This document shows positions 34,769 through 47,502 of a stretch of DNA of 64,000 nt, piece after piece; positions within the stretch are counted from its first letter, which is position 1, and every line of letters begins with the position of its first letter. The stretch spans positions 4,154,001 through 4,218,000 of the forward strand of contig JAUDYN010000001.1 in the NCBI GenBank assembly GCA_030407005.1, given 5' to 3'. A program made the translations under genes and the position numbers. Below the pieces are notes generated by a model, which was given only the letters and a program-made list of their open reading frames with translations, did not search any database and was not told the DNA's origin. The stretch comes from Desarmillaria ectypa (lineage: Eukaryota; Basidiomycota; Agaricomycetes; Agaricales; Physalacriaceae).

Positions 34769-36215
34769 CTATAGCAGGCCACATTCCCGAAGATGCAGTT
34801 GCAGAAGGATATCCTGAATTGCGCTCAGGACGACTGCGGATTGACTAGTGAGGACAGTAGCACAGTCAGAGCAAAATTGACGTACATTTGATTTGTTGTG
34901 TATCCGTAGCACAAGTATAGTGCGCATATATCTGCTTGGTTGCAGCACTCTGATTGAGGCTAACAAACCGATGCAATAGGTAGTCACAAGCCGCATCATA
35001 GTTATCGCCACCTGGAAACCAGGGTCAGCCGGTCGGGGATGGCATTGACAGCTCACACACCTGTGTAGTCAGGGAAGTAATCACTCAACGGTGACCGTGG
35101 CAGTTTCTCGGCAAATAGATCAATTTTGTTCAGAAATAGGATCTTTCGAGGCCATAAGCGAAAAAAAAAAATGGAGGGCAGAGAATGGATATACGTACGA
35201 TAGACGTCTTGACGAACCATCTTGAGTTGCATATCGAGTCGAACAGCGTGAGAGCCTCTTGCATACGGTTCTATTTCAAATACCGTGAGGGAAGCGACAA
35301 AGAAGACAGCATTAAGACGTACCACGCTTTCGTCTTCGTACAGCATTTGATCATATTCGCTCAAACTGACCAAGAACACCAATGCCGTGACGTTCTCGAA
35401 GCAATGAATCCACTTCTTCCGCTCACTACGTTGACCACCGACGTCAAAAAGCTTGTACGTCAACTCTCCAACCTTGAACGTTGTCTCCGTAATACCAGTC
35501 GTCTTCACTCGCGACCGTAGGATATCTTGGTCTGTTGGCATGTACCCAGGAGCAGCCATGCGGTCAATTGAGTTGAAGTAATAGACAGCCGAGTCGTTCA
35601 ATTGGAATTCTCGTGAGCGACGAACAGCTTCCCGGACACCAGGGTCCCTCCACAAAGAGCGGATGCCATCAACGACGTCCCGGGGAAGCACGTCAGTCTC
35701 GAGCTGACCAGGCAGTGCGAGGATAGTGGCACGACGAGCATCGTTTTGAGGCGATAGAGAGAGGTCCAGCTGGGGCATGGCCTCGAGAATAGCACTGAAC
35801 GGCACCCATTGTTAGTGATCACGAAATATTTTAGGGGTCATAACAGCATCGTACCGCATGGACTGAATAGTGTTGGAGAATATGATTTCCTTGTAAGAAT
35901 CCCGTTCTTGGTCATTGTAACCGCCGTGGTGGATAAGCTTCATCTGCTTGAGCACCGTCGACTATAACGGCGAGAACCATCCTATTGAGCGTCCCAATAT
36001 CAAGAAACATATCAGATACGGACCTTGCCAGACTCTCCAGCACCCAGCAATAGCATCTTTATCTCATTCTTCGCCATCATCCTGTCCCGCTTGAGCTGGT
36101 TTTCGATTTCATCGTTACCTACAGCTTTGTCAACGGCTGTCACGACCGGGAAAATCAGCAGGTACGCACGGGCCTTGGCCTCCTCGTCGACGCCAGTAGA
36201 CTGTACACAACCCAT
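34769..36215 (-). CDS. Heterotrimeric G-protein alpha subunit (Gi-like)
   Basis: GTPase that couples seven-helix receptors to cAMP or pheromone signalling at the plasma membrane. The N-terminus [16 protein letters not shown] has Gly2 and Cys3 for lipid anchors. Then come [11 protein letters not shown] (P-loop), [14 protein letters not shown] (switch I), [21 protein letters not shown] (switch II), [14 protein letters not shown] (guanine specificity), the TCATDT loop, and the C-terminal ECGLL with the Cys at -4 used by pertussis toxin in Gi-class proteins. About six introns. The first (36119-36169) is 51 nt, has no stop and keeps frame, so unspliced reading adds 17 residues after residue 15. 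Length and motifs are complete. Which of the several fungal G-alpha groups it belongs to is not settled. Confidence 0.93.
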
Positions 36216-38870
36216 TTGAGCTCGGTAATAGGATTAAAGGGTTGAAATGAAGGAATGGATGGGGGCGGCGGCTGGGCCAAAGCAAGAAAAAACGACGTCG
36301 GGAAAAACAAAAGTAAGGATCGCCCCCTCGGCCTACTTACTATGGAGCCACATCTGTCATTTATTTTTATTTGTTTGGCTGAAACATCCTATCTCGGCTG
36401 GGCGCCCCTGATGGCTAAAATATCTTTCACGCTTACCTCCTATGATAGTGTACTTTGCTAGTCCATAGAAGAACAATCGATGAAATTCTTACCTTCATTG
36501 CCATGGAGAGGGTATACTACCCATAAGGACTAGTAAGGGCTTCCCTAGCTTCTTTACATCTTTACCCTTGCCGGCCAGTTCCCTGTGAGACGAGAATGTG
36601 AATTGTTAATGTTCTCGGTCGCCTCTCTGCAATATTGAATTGGAATTCTAAACTGCCTGCGAGTACGCGCGTGAATGTTTGTCTATTTTGATAGATCTGA
36701 TATTAGTTGATGGTCTCTTTGATTGACTTTCGGGATCTGGATTTCAACCTGTGACCTTCCGTTCAAGTTGCGGTTCCATTGTATCCTAAAAACAACGTCC
36801 CTTGTACCAAGTATATCCCGTTTCCTGATGATCCGACCACTGCAACCTGTGACCAGCGAAACCTGTATCGAAGGCTGCTTGAAACTTGAAACCATCCTTC
36901 CGTTACAAAAAGACAAGAGCTGATGGCTGTTTCATTGAAGGATCAAGTACAGACGCCATCAGCCAACCTTGACGCCTAAATCATGCGAACGTGCTTCCGT
37001 AATCCAGGGAAAGATTGCTGCCGAAACAACCTAAAATGGTTTGAACCCCTATAATTACCACTTGAATGCAAAACACCGGCGGGTGCCTCCTATACCTCGA
37101 ACACGATCACTTTCTCCCTTGTTTTGAATACCGGTCATTGACGGCTCCGTACATTCACCGTGCGACTCGCACAATGGACATGAAGCCATCAACATACTTC
37201 ACTCCTGGCAGGTGACTAACTCGCGCCAGTCAAAATGCAATGGAAACGAGTAGAATGGAGATGAAATTTTGACACCTTCTTTTGACCACCGCAAAATCGG
37301 TCGGCTTGACCATTAAAGGGAATCCCGACTCATCTTGCTGTGGTCAAAAGTCTGGGCCAAAATGCCATATGTTATCCGCCCTTTTTCCCCTTTTTTTTAC
37401 CTATCCCAAAATAGCTGTTTACCAGGAGTGCTCCTGAATAACGCCGACTCGGAACCCGACATGCGCTCTTGATTTTTCCATGAATCGAAGCTGAGTCTGC
37501 AACCTCAAAGGATCAAGAAATGTATTCTTTTGGCTTCCCTGCCAAAATTGAAGTCGGTCCGATATCTGACGAGTTTTGAAACGCCAAGGTTATCTGATGC
37601 AATCGTTCACAAAGCTACTAACAATACTCCGTAGTGCTGAATGAGACATGTTTACAGTACTTAAGCCCTGATCCACATTGAACCGTATTGCGGAAACTGA
37701 TATCTTCCCACTGATTTCCCGCTGATTCAAAACCCACGTCAACCGCACCACTATGACCGGAAGGCTCCCACCTCCTTCGAATAGCTACTGAGCGTGCCTT
37801 GCGATACCCGCAGGTTGCTCAGAGAGCACTTGTTTCGATCGCATGCAAGGCGTCGGGATGATGCCCGAGTAGAAATAGGGGTTGCGGCACTTCTGCCTGG
37901 CAACCTTCGCCCACTGCTTCCCTCGTCGCTTTCGTAAAGGTTTTTGTAGCGACGGTAGCCTCCTGTAAGCCTCGGTGCTGGGAGTGGAACCAGAGGACGC
38001 GTCCTGTATGTTCTAGCGTTCAAGTTTTCGGCTCACATAACTTAACGATGAGCATGTGCTGTATGCTTTAGTGTGCTAGGACTTCAGATTATTTGGATCT
38101 ATCCTGCTATAATTCACGGGCAGCTTATCCGTACTGGCTCTGTTGGGGGGATATTTTCCGGGCCCCTATATTCCCCTTTGACTCTAGTTCTGAGAGGCCG
38201 CACCTTGCGGGGGCTACGCTGAATCAGTCTAGCCCAAAGAGTGTTCGGTACCGTAGCACAAGCATGTGTAGTACGGACTTTGGTTAGCTTCCTTCTCAGG
38301 GACATGAAAAAACCAGGATAAACATCCACCACCACCCCCACTTTCTTGGGTCCCCGCCCCGAGGTCCCAGGCACTTCTGAAATGGAAGAAATGGATGTGA
38401 AGTTTCCTCTGCCAAGGGAAATAACGGTACGAAACCATTCGATTGGGGTGCAACTTTCGAAATGATCATTGCTACGATACTGTGGGAGGTCGGCATGTGC
38501 AGATGGATCGCGATGTGAAAATTTTGGTTTGCAGCACGTTCTGGCCACCTATGGGCTTCGGTTTTTCTAATGATGATGACTCAGTGAAATTGTATCACTA
38601 ATAGTGCACAATAATAATTTTATGTGTCGGTTTAGAGAAAGCATGCCGATCACCTATAGTAAACCTGTCGGTCTTAATAATTTTCGGGAAACGCGTAGGA
38701 AGTTAATAGTCGATAGCACGCTGAAAATGTGACTTTTATTATAGCCTGGTACGAACCTATGTTGCCAATTCAACACATTGCTTATGAATCTGCACTGGAC
38801 GAAAGACAATGTATTTTTAACTATGAATATATAGAAAATATGCAATGTTTCTTTCATCGTTTATTTACTG
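36216..38870. other. Intergenic region upstream of the G-alpha gene
   Basis: About 2.6 kb of promoter-side DNA. Frames at 37.75-38.02 and 38.11-38.55 kb are open but arginine/proline-rich with no motif; I do not call genes. Confidence 0.4.
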
Positions 38871-38872
38871 AA

Positions 38873-39220
38873 AAAAGTACTAAAATTATTTTAAATTTTT
38901 CACTGTTTTTCTGGAAAAAAATTGAGAAATACAGCAAAAATATATATATATATATATATATACAGTTTTTTTCACAAAAAAACTGGGAAGAAAATTTCAA
39001 TATCTTTTTCGCATATTTAGGGGTGAATATACTGAAATGTTTCGTCATTTTTTTTGACTAAAAAAAGTACTAAAGATGTTTTGAATTTTCGCTGTTTTCT
39101 GCAGAATTTGGGAAATACGGCGAAAAGTTCTAAATATTTACACGGTGTTTTCTACAAAAATACTGAAAAGAAACTTTCAATATTTTCTGCATATTTAGAG
39201 GTAAAAGTACTGAAATTTTA
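38873..39220. repeat. AT-rich tandem duplication, two diverged units of about 170 bp
   Basis: Unit 1 (about 38873-39045) and unit 2 (about 39060-39220) share in order AAAAAAGTACTAAA, GAAATAC, a TTTTTC/TTTTCTACAAAAA block, AAGAAA-TTTCAATAT, GCATATTTAG-GGT and ACTGAAAT. Unit 1 also holds a (TA)n run at 38940-38962. The composition is much more AT-rich than its surroundings. Confidence 0.75.
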
Positions 39221-40092
39221 GTGCAGTGTGAACGACACCCAATGATCATGATTTGTTGCACTTTGCCCGATTTTTACATTCACCTGGCTCTGTAGACGTC
39301 CCCAGACGAACGAAAGCGGTGGCCAGCTGGGAAGATATGATTTGGACCCTAGCTGTAGATGATGTCCGAGGAAGGAGCGGGGGAGGAAGCGTAAGTTTGT
39401 GCTAGCTCATACTACTTTTCACGGATAACATAAGGATATATACATATACTTACCGCAATGCTTTCTTTCTAGGCCTATGGCCATGGCGAAGGTTAGCTTG
39501 TAATCAAATTCAATTCTTGGACGTCTCAGAAAGACATATTGACATTTAACGGGCCTCGTGTTGTTCAGCTGGACCATTATCGGTGGCACCAATACGAAAG
39601 AAGGTCAGTCATGACAGGAAGGTACATGGACAGTTAACGAATATCTGTCCGGCTTCCTGTCGCCGTGTGTAAGTAATTGACGATAATATGCTCAAAGGGC
39701 CCAAAAACTCAAATTCGTTTCTTGAGGTTGAAGTACGGCATAAAATTTTCTGCACGACCTTCATCGCGCCAAAGCTAAGTATCGAATATGGAATTTTTTC
39801 GTAGTCCAAAGCAAGTCCATAGCGGATGATGCGGACAGCGGATGATTCTTTAGCTGCAGGGTCGTGGATATCTGGAAATCGAGCCGTGGTCGAAGCACAA
39901 CAGTATGCAAATATGATTTCCTTCGTACCGACTCATCCGTGGCACAATCTATCCTCCGTATCGGCAATTCAAATTGAATCTGAAGTATGCGATACGGAGC
40001 GCATGTTCCGCGTCGGATACAGTGGTGCTCTCTTCGCATTTATTGTACAAATTTGGAGCTACTTACTTCTCATCGCCATTTCTCCATCTAAC
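39221..40092. other. Intergenic, 3' flank of the oxygenase gene
   Basis: No gene supported. The plus-strand frame 39826-40209 runs antisense to the last oxygenase exon at its end. Confidence 0.4.
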
Positions 40093-41632
40093 TTAGTAGG
40101 CCGTCCCATGGGTGGGCAAACCATCGGGAAATATTTGCTTAAACAGCGCAGGGTAATGTCGTTCTGCGACGTCAGGATGGCTCCTAAAATGCGGGTTAGC
40201 CGGCTCTAAAATGATAGATAGTATAAGATTGACAAACTTCACTCTGCCCACAAGGTTGACATGCCCAGAAGTCTGCGTAGAAAATTCAGGGAAGTTCACG
40301 GCTAAAAGAACGCAGTCAGAAACAGTAGGCCATGAAGAACAAGGGACTAACAATCAGTGTCCGGCAGCTTTCCCCTTGCATCGCGGAGTTGTAGGATCTC
40401 CTCTGGGACTGCGGATATGCAAGTGAGCGAAATCACCGGTGCAGCATCAGGTAACGTACAATTCAAAATGTATTCAGGATCGGTTACTTTGACGTCTAGC
40501 CCAATATTATGGAAGAAAGGTATGGAATATCTAGGGCTCGTCGACCCTAAAGGGGGTGAGAGGACCCTGTGGGATGTGGCGCGTGCAATGCCTTGGGTGG
40601 CGAACTCGAGCGCTAGAATTCATCAGAAAATGAGATTGTGTGGCGCAGCAGATCATGTCAGATTCACCTCGTCCAAAATTGACCTATGAATATCGTAAGC
40701 TTTCCGTAAGAATAGATAATATTGTACGTACTACAAAAGTTCCCGGCACCGGGGAAGCATCAATCCACTCTCCAGTCAGATTTTGTACCTGCAGTCCCGG
40801 ATGATCCGATGCTTGTAGTAGCTAGTACGCAGATCAGATGTCGGCTGGATATCACCTAATAGGATTAGCGCACTATAGTCAAAAAACCTGCATCATAATG
40901 CGGCCCTACGCCCTGGTTCGACGGCGACCGCTCGTTCACCACCGGATACTGCACCATCTTGCTCCGATGCTGCATAAGCTCAGGCGCATCGTAAAACCGT
41001 GACAACCCATCTCGGCCGAGCCCAAGCGCCTCAGCTAGAACCTTGACGAAATTGTCTGCCAACTCCTGCACCTGCTCAAGGTATTTCTCCAGCGTCTCTC
41101 TGAATCCAGGAATCAATTTCTCGTCCGGCCACTGTCAGGAATGGAGAAGGCTTCAGCTGAACAGCGTGGTGACAACTGAGCAAACACGCACCTGAGACGG
41201 GCCCCACAAGCGCTTGTAATCTGGATCTCCAGGTTTCCATTGACACTTATGAGGCGTGGCGATATCAAATTGTTCCCTCATATCCACGTTTCCCTTAGTA
41301 TACTCCGCACCAAACTGGGAGTATCCTAGAAAATGGGGCGAGTTGCGCATTCGGATCTTTTCCTTGGCTTCTTGAGGAAGAGCGAATAGTCGAGGGAGAT
41401 ATGAAACGAGGTCTTTGACAAGAATAGGATCCACATTCGTCTTCGATAGGTAGAGAAAGCCTACGTTGATAGCGGCGTTACGAAGCTCGGATATAAGTTT
41501 TGGTCTAGTACTCGGAGAAGCAGCTAGGGAATAGTCGAGAATTGGTATTGAGGAGAAGTTTCCTGAAGCTGAACTGGACGACATTTTGGAGTATAACCTT
41601 GAAAGAGCCAGTTGAGAGATAAAGGACTGCAA
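40093..41632 (-). CDS. 2-oxoglutarate/Fe(II)-dependent dioxygenase (isopenicillin N synthase-like)
   Basis: Cytosolic oxygenase of the DIOX_N plus 2OG-FeII_Oxy type. It starts MQSFISQLAL, or from Met at about 41584 (MSSSSASGNF), with the family opening IPILDYSLA. Further blocks are NVGFLYLSKTNVD, NSPHFLGYSQFGAEYTKG and REQFDIATPH. The iron ligands are HYDAGFLTI (His-x-Asp) and SHRVLSP (distal His), with 2-oxoglutarate Arg in SPRYSIPFF. The C-terminus SVNFPEFSTQTSGHVNLVGRVKSHPDVAERHYP ends LPTHGTAY at 40093. Splices at the 3' end were checked and keep frame; the last intron (54 nt, stopless) can be read through. The substrate is not predictable; relatives act in secondary metabolism. Confidence 0.85.
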
Positions 41633-42797
41633 TTATAGGGTGTCTGTGTCAGATGTTGTGCGATGAGTACATGATGGCGCGATCATTACATTTATAGTAT
41701 CAGACTTCCTTGATATGTTTAAAAGGCTGGACCGATGGCGGAGACCGTAAAGCGTCCTACTTTTTATTGCGGACTTATATCGTCGTCGCTGTCCAGGAAC
41801 GATCGAACGTTGGGAGAAATGAGCAAAAGTGTGTTTTCCTTTTTGAAAAGGCATTTCGGCTTCGGACCGACCTACCGAAGCTCTGACTGTCGTTCCCCAA
41901 AGAATGAGGAAAGAATATCTGAATGCTAAGTGCCTCCTCTCAGATCCGAATCAAGCTCTAAACTCAGAAGTTCCGTTTTTGCATCGACGGTCAGAGGATT
42001 TTTTGATAACAGATAGGTGCCACATCGTTGCCGGGACAACAGGGCTCTCTTTAAGTATAATATTAAGCAGGTACTGCCGCCACGCATACGAATTTTCTAC
42101 CAAGATGATGATATTGAGAAGTGGGTTTCGTACAAGGCGTAAGTCCGTCGATTTCCCTCGTGCAACACTAACAATTTGTCGGCGCTCTCGGAGTCGTTGT
42201 CGCGGTGGCCACGGTCCTGCAGGTCTGGCGGAGTTTGAGTGCAGGGAACTGTCATATCTCGTTTGGAAGATCTCTCCAGGCAGAACGGATACTGACTCAG
42301 AGTCGTGAAACACCTCGAGGCGTGTAAATACAATCGGAGATGCTTTTGAACGATGCTATAGCCTGAGACTATTTCCCTGCAGAAAGGTGGTGCCGTCTAA
42401 GAAGGGGTACTAGTAGCAGATAATTGTCCGCCACGCCAATTCGCGGTAGGTCAACAACTGGAACAATGACAGCTACTACTGAGGAGCGGCATATCGTTGT
42501 AGGGCGTAGCACAGCACTGCTCGCATGTCTTGAAGGCTCAGCAACTGGACATATTCAATCGGCGGTTTATGATGGGTTTAAATGGAAGGTGGCTTGCTGC
42601 GTAGGAGTAAACGAGAGAGCTTGGAACTCAAAGACTCGCAGCAGATGCTCGGCAACGGGAGTTCTAATCTGGCAACTTCATTCTGGAAATGCTAGGCATG
42701 AGAATTGTGTGAACAATGCATCTTTGCCGCCCCTCGAAAGCGCAGGTCTAACCGGGAACAAAGACACGTCAGGGTTATAAAAAGGGGATCTAGATAG
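41633..42797. other. Intergenic region, nothing recognised
   Basis: The frame at 42424-42780 is open for 118 codons but shows no motif and no splice context. Not called. Confidence 0.4.
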
Positions 42798-43500
42798 AGA
42801 GCGTACATTCCATGTCATTGCTGAGGCGAACTGAACTCATACGGGCGGATCAGCATGACTACAAACCACGGGATAGAACCCGGGTGAATGCTCCCCCCCT
42901 TTCATAAACATCATGTCCGTGATTGTCACATTCACACAGGCCCTCAGTGAGAGCAGCGAACGCCGCCGCCACACTGTATTGCTCGCATGTCCTTGCTCCC
43001 TTTAGCTTTCTGGAACCCAACTCCAAGCTAGTACTTGATTGACGTGTTCCTGGGACATACTGCCTTGAAAAGATATCCCGTCATCACCATTTCGCTGTTC
43101 AGAAGCGGACAGAGGAAGGTTTTTAGTGTAGGTGTTGAAGGTGGACTAGTGTAAGGATTGCCTCTGTCTGAGCGATGAAAGAGAGAACAGGGTTGTTGGA
43201 TTATGAACGCGTACTACGTGACCCGCGATCGTATGCCAGGGTCAGCCGAGAGTTTGCTATGCGCCTGCGTTGGCCCGCCGTCACTGATGAGTGTCATTAA
43301 TATTTTATGACGCGTTCCGATCGTCACAGTGCGTAGGTCCCTCCAGCCTTCGGGCGAGTATAAAAGGGCGCCCTCTTTCATTTCCTTCCCTCATCACTCC
43401 TTTCCTCCCTTCTCCCGCCTTCTCCCAGTTTACCCACGGTCTCCCTGGTCCTTAAGTGGCAAGTCGACGCATACGACCGCCGTTTAGGGAGCAAAACCAC
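42798..43500 (+). repeat. TATA-bearing dispersed repeat, copy 3 (plus orientation)
   Basis: Inverted relative to the copy at 29140-29860 and similar along about 700 bp. The core promoter-like block is GCGAGTATAAAAGGGCGCCC at about 43353-43372, preceded by TATGACGCGTTCCGATCGTC. Ends are approximate: similarity fades before 42798 and after about 43500. Confidence 0.75.
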
Positions 43501-45195
43501 AGTCCACCGGAAGTTATCAGCCGAAACTGCCGGCATGCCTCACCCGATAGTCCCGAAGTCTCTACTAGATTCGAAGGTCAACATAAAAAACCTCATCCAG
43601 ACTTCATCTGTACAATCTGCCCTGAGTGCTAAGCAGTTCCTTCATATGATAACCAGGTTTGTAGGGAGGGAGGGAGGAGGTCGATTGGAGAAACGAGAGA
43701 TCAGCAAGTCGATGAACCTTTGACTGGCCGAATGTTTTTGTCGCTTGCGCTTCACAGAGGATCGCTATCACCTACTGCTCGATTATTGCTGCTGCTGGGA
43801 ACAAGGCTTAACGTACAATCTCCTATTGCGACCATAGACATACCACACTTCATTCAGACGAACAGGATGAAAACTCGTACTGTCCACCGAAATGAGATCG
43901 TCTTCATAATCTCGCTTTTCCTTGCCACAATGACGTCAAAGACCTGGATGCAGCATTCCTGAGGACCGGCCCGTTTGGAAGGTCTCAGAGGCGGGCATCC
44001 AAAGGTGCAATAAACTAACTATGCGCGGACTCTTCAATGTCAACGGCGAAGCATCGCATACCAGGGCTGTCGTCATGGACCATGAGGACGTTCCCTCTGT
44101 AGTGTTGATGAACCACCGACAGCAGAGTAGGTACAGAATGACACCCAACGTCGGCGTCATCGGCAGCACGGGTCTTAGCATCAACAACCTGCAGGCTTGT
44201 GAATACCGATACGCTGGTGCCGGTATTACGAACATTAGCTGTTCCGCAATGGCGATATCATCTTGAAAAGTATGCCCAGAGCCCTGGACAGTCGCAAAGG
44301 GATTGACATGGTCACAGCTGAGCACTAATTAAGAAGACATTGCTATTAACTGGTCTGAGATTTGTCCGTGCAAAAAGGAATCAGTCGCCCGAAAACCTTC
44401 GTAAATTGAGACGATCATCGTGTATTGGCCGTCGTGGTTGCATGGTAATGTATGCGACGAAGGTTGCTGTTTGTCAGGTTACCGGAGCTTGCCGACTGAG
44501 TCTTGAGTACTTTACCACCACGGCTTTTGCTTATTTTAACACCCACGTAAGTGCAGTACTGAGTATGTCCATGTATCCTCAGTGTCGCTCTTGACAATGA
44601 CCGGATATAGTCTTCGAAACGTTCGTATCTAGCTTGCCACTGCCAAGGCCATTGCAACCATGGTCACCGTGACAAATTCGAAAAAAGCCGACATCGATCC
44701 GAAATTTCGGCGCCGCAGAAACCCTCTCTTTCTTTTCTAGCGATGAGCTTTCAAAGGTGTGGTAGAAGTAATTCTTCAAACTCGTTCACAAGTTTGAGTG
44801 AGAAGAAGACTTATCATTCCTCGCCTCCAGCTCACACATTAGCAGCTCAATATTTTGCGGTGGGTTTGATATCCTTACACAATCCTTACATGCCATAGAT
44901 ACGCCACAAGTTCTTCAGGTTTTTGTTACGGTGCCTGCAGCTTTCAGCATGTTTCTGTAGTCACGAGTGTCCTAGACTATATGTTGGCACACTACTTAAG
45001 CCTTCACTGTACTACTATTAGAGCCACTTTTCTTCTCTTCTTTATCTACGGTTCTCAGTGACAGACGGCAGCAATCCGCCCTACCTCCGTCTGCTAAATT
45101 ATCCTGCAGGGAGGGGGATGCCGAGGCTCGGTGTCCGAGCTTCAACTCTTATAAAGGCGAGGTGCAAGCGATTTCTATTTCCCCAACTCCTTCAG
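43501..45195. other. Intergenic region with a DUF6534 relic
   Basis: Short frames only. At about 44490-44560 the plus strand reads LSLEYFTTTAFAYFNT, similar to LLLEYFATLHHTAFAFAW in the intact gene at about 45585-45640. This indicates a decayed partial duplicate. Confidence 0.45.
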
Positions 45196-45199
45196 CAAA

Positions 45200-46570
45200 A
45201 TGTCGTGGACTATTGACGCATGCAAGATGAAAGTTCATCTGGAGTCTCCGGAAAACACCTGTGCGGGTATTATGACAGTGGCAGCGCAACAAAGGTGGGT
45301 TCTTGTGTTAGCAGTCGTTGGGGACATCTGACCATGTTGTCCCAGTTTTCTGCTGTTCGGTATCAACGCCTGTCTATTCGCCTATTATCTCTTACACAGG
45401 TTCAGAGATTCTTGGTCTATTCTGTAAGTACAACACCTGACAATTGCACGTTTACTCGTTAAGCACTCGCAGCTGTCTTGTCACATGGATTTCTATCATT
45501 GAATTATTTAGTGTGTTTGCTTGTTTTCCCGCTCATCCGTCTTCATAACAGTTGTATCAGCGTCTGCGGCGCACGTTGCATTGTTGCTCGAGTACTTTGC
45601 CACTTTACATCACACAGCCTTTGCGTTTGCATGGATCGCTGACATGATTCCGCTCATCACCGTGTCGTAAGTCCGGTTTCGCGATTATGCATCTATTTAA
45701 ACATGTTCACTTGGATTCCTAGTGTCTCTCTTCCTGTTCAGCTCTTCCTGATCCGTCGGGTGAACGAACTCTCCAAGTCACCTGTACTTACTGGCTTTCT
45801 TGGATTCCTTTCGCTCTTTTCAGCTGTCACGTCTTTCGGGACAACACGGATTGCTCTGGAGTACGAGTGGCCTGCCGCGATTTGCAACTTGGGAATAGCG
45901 TGAGTCTGTTTTCTCTCTGGCGTGTAGAGATGCTCATGTTTTCGGACAGAGTATCTCTTCTTTGGTATCTGAAAGACGAAAAAGATTTCGATCTCGAGCG
46001 ACGCCTACTAATCATCACCGAATGTGCTATTCCGGTGGTTCTGATTTGTGTATGTCTTCTTTTTATGTCATGACGAATAAGCCAACCGACTTCCTGTCAG
46101 ATTGGAGATATAATTTTTGCTGTGAGTGATTGGCTCTGCCGTGTTCCATTCCTCATCAAGATAATGAACAACCTTCATAAGACCGCCCTTCCTCCGAGTG
46201 GCTGGCGCGGTTTCTTTGAATTCAGCTTGTCTCGGTTGTATAGGTACGAGACTTGCTGACTGTCAGCCATGGTCTGGATTCTGACTTGTCTTCTTTCAGT
46301 ACTACGTTTTTTACGGTATGCATTGCCCAGAAAGATTGCTCTTGTCAACTTAATGTCCTTGGATTTTTACAGACATTGAACGCCCGGGCACCAAAGGCGG
46401 CTCCTGTGAGGACTTGTCCATTCCTCGTTCATCTCATCGATTATCTCATTATTCCCTACCAGGACATGGATGGCGAGACATTTAAAGCTTTCATTGAAAA
46501 GCGTGTCGCGTCTTGTGAATCGGAGGAAGAAAAGCGTGTTACTCGCGCTGTCTTGTCTTTGCTTTTATAA
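45200..46570 (+). CDS. DUF6534 family multi-pass membrane protein
   Basis: Basidiomycete-specific membrane protein of unknown role. The first exon probably starts MSWTIDACK near 45200. Helical exons follow: FLLFGINACLFAYYLLHRF (about 45349-45405), VALLLEYFATLHHTAFAFAW, VSLPVQLFLIRRVNELSKSP, GFLGFLSLFSAVTSFGTTRI and LLWYLKDEKDFDLERRLLIITECAIPVVLI. The C-terminal LYSTTFFTTLNARAP is the family hallmark (usually TLNAR after a helix). It ends at 46570 after VTRAVLSLLL. Exon joins at the N-terminus are uncertain, and the normal IWLV-type helix is weak, so partial decay is possible. Confidence 0.62.
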
Positions 46571-47502
46571 GGGGCAAAAAATAGGTTGTCGTACTAAGAT
46601 ACCCTTGCTTTTCTCTGCGTCTGGCACGCAACTAGTCGTATTACATGTATCATAATCATTTACCTTGTATCGATATACGGTGCACCGGTACCAGCGGTCC
46701 GTGTTGCCGGCACTTTCCTTTTACCTTTATGACCGCGAAAACGTGAATCTAGTGTTAACTTTTCCTCGTACTGTGACCCGGCTCAACGTGTCTGCGATGT
46801 TATCTGTCGGGATTGATATGGAGATACTGACATTAACACTTTAGTTTGCGGAATGGGCACCTTCGTTTTTACCCACCGTCACTGGAAGCCTCGATGGTGG
46901 AATTGGGAGTAATGGGTCAACTTGGCAGTGTCGGTTCGTCGCTTTACCATTACTGTGTTTGTATCTTAACTTCTTTTCTTTTAGGATAGTACCGACTCCG
47001 GCAGTTGTTAATCGCAGTCAAAAAAGTTCCTAGAATGTTGCGCGACTGTCGTATGCATCTTGAAGGGACGGGCATTTGACTAGGAATAATACTCAGGCTT
47101 ACATTCAGCCTTTTCATCTTGACATTCATGTCAAGGGAAACCTGGGCGCCGGACGGGAGTTCATCAAAATTTGATGTTTCAGCTGCTATCGGAGCGACAC
47201 CAAAGCTGAAAATAACCTTGTATTGTTTTCGTTTGCGTCACACGCGTGAGCATTCCAGGTGTGTCTCGGCAATTTTACATATCCTTTTCTTATATTGATA
47301 ATTCAAGAGGTCAAGCTCCAAGGGCTTAGACCGATCTTTAGATGTCTGGTTTCACTAGCAGGACTCCAGGCGAATTTTCCGGGAAAACGAACCCGTCGTA
47401 TAGGATCATCAAAAATTACTCTGCCTACCCCGATCCGCAAGGTCGCCGCACTTATATAATGTTCTGTGAAGCAGATGGTTTGCCCTAAACCTTACCCGCG
47501 GT
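46571..47502. other. Intergenic region, nothing recognised
   Basis: 3' flank of the DUF6534 gene and promoter side of the hydrolase. No motifs. Confidence 0.4.

Noticed and set aside
35185..35520. Plus-strand ORF in the G-alpha gene
   Set aside because: Antisense shadow of the conserved G-alpha exons.
38114..38548. 144-codon minus-strand ORF
   Set aside because: Proline- and arginine-rich with overlapping frames on the same strand; looks like chance in GC-rich DNA.
42860..42900. tRNA-like word near GATAGAACCCGGG
   Set aside because: No A box or cloverleaf pairing on either strand; the block belongs to the dispersed repeat.
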